DNA of 6,112 nucleotides from Saprospiraceae bacterium (GTDB lineage Bacteria > Bacteroidota > Bacteroidia > Chitinophagales > Saprospiraceae): contig JALZVB010000213.1 of the NCBI GenBank assembly GCA_023300835.1, forward strand, positions 1 through 6,112, in the 5' to 3' direction. The notes under the pieces were generated by a model. The model had not been told where the DNA came from. It worked only from the letters and a program-made list of their open reading frames with translations, and searched no databases. The translations under genes were made by a program, and so were the position numbers. The first letter of the stretch is position 1; each line of letters starts with the position of its first letter. Positions 6,102 through 6,112 of the stretch are shown piece by piece.

Positions 6102-6112
6102 GATCGGAAGAG
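6102..6112 (+). other. Probable Illumina adapter remnant at the contig end
   Basis: The final 11 bases, GATCGGAAGAG, are identical to the start of the standard TruSeq-type adapter after its A-tail base. They sit exactly at the window edge, as expected for untrimmed read-through. The preceding base is G rather than the expected A, so a coincidental genomic match is not fully excluded. Confidence 0.68.

Noticed and set aside
6080..6112. ATG-initiated plus-strand frame running off the right edge
   Set aside because: Its last codons lie in the adapter-like sequence and only eight codons come from likely genomic DNA, so it cannot be supported as a partial gene.

Overview
The window looks like a fragment of an AT-rich Bacteroidota chromosome. 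The Bacteroidota-type phosphohexomutase, isoaspartyl methyltransferase, prohibitin-like protein and GT9 glycosyltransferase point that way. So do the generally weak Shine-Dalgarno signals, with AT-rich sequence in front of most starts. The assignment rests on recalled family resemblance, not on a search. The last 11 bases match the start of the common Illumina adapter. This suggests that the right edge is a raw contig end and that its bases deserve less trust.

Layout from left to right: positions 1-173 hold a possible 3' tail of a plus-strand ORF and a terminator-like hairpin. A tight minus-strand pair follows: an alpha-D-phosphohexomutase (1183-2595) and, 13 bases downstream, aldose 1-epimerase galM (174-1169). 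A short divergent promoter region separates it from the plus-strand pcm gene (2775-3422). The 275-base gap after pcm lies between convergent genes and contains several stem-loops, at least one of them a convincing bidirectional terminator. Next is a minus-strand membrane-anchored SPFH/prohibitin protein (3698-4543). A 247-base gap with one possible small ORF precedes a minus-strand GT9 heptosyltransferase-like gene (4791 to about 5756). The last 350 bases are AT-rich and show no gene I can support.

Functionally, the mutase and GalM form a small hexose-handling operon: anomer interconversion plus sugar-1-phosphate/6-phosphate interconversion, feeding glycolysis or nucleotide-sugar synthesis. 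Pcm is a protein-repair enzyme. The prohibitin homologue is probably a membrane scaffold or protease modulator. The GT9 enzyme probably acts in lipopolysaccharide or other surface-glycan assembly. These are core genes in ordinary chromosomal order, and I found no defence, mobile or otherwise novel system. The points most worth a second look are the GT9 gene, whose conserved N-terminus is encoded with no ATG, GTG or TTG in front of it; the crowded RNA structures between pcm and the prohibitin gene; and the adapter-like contig end.
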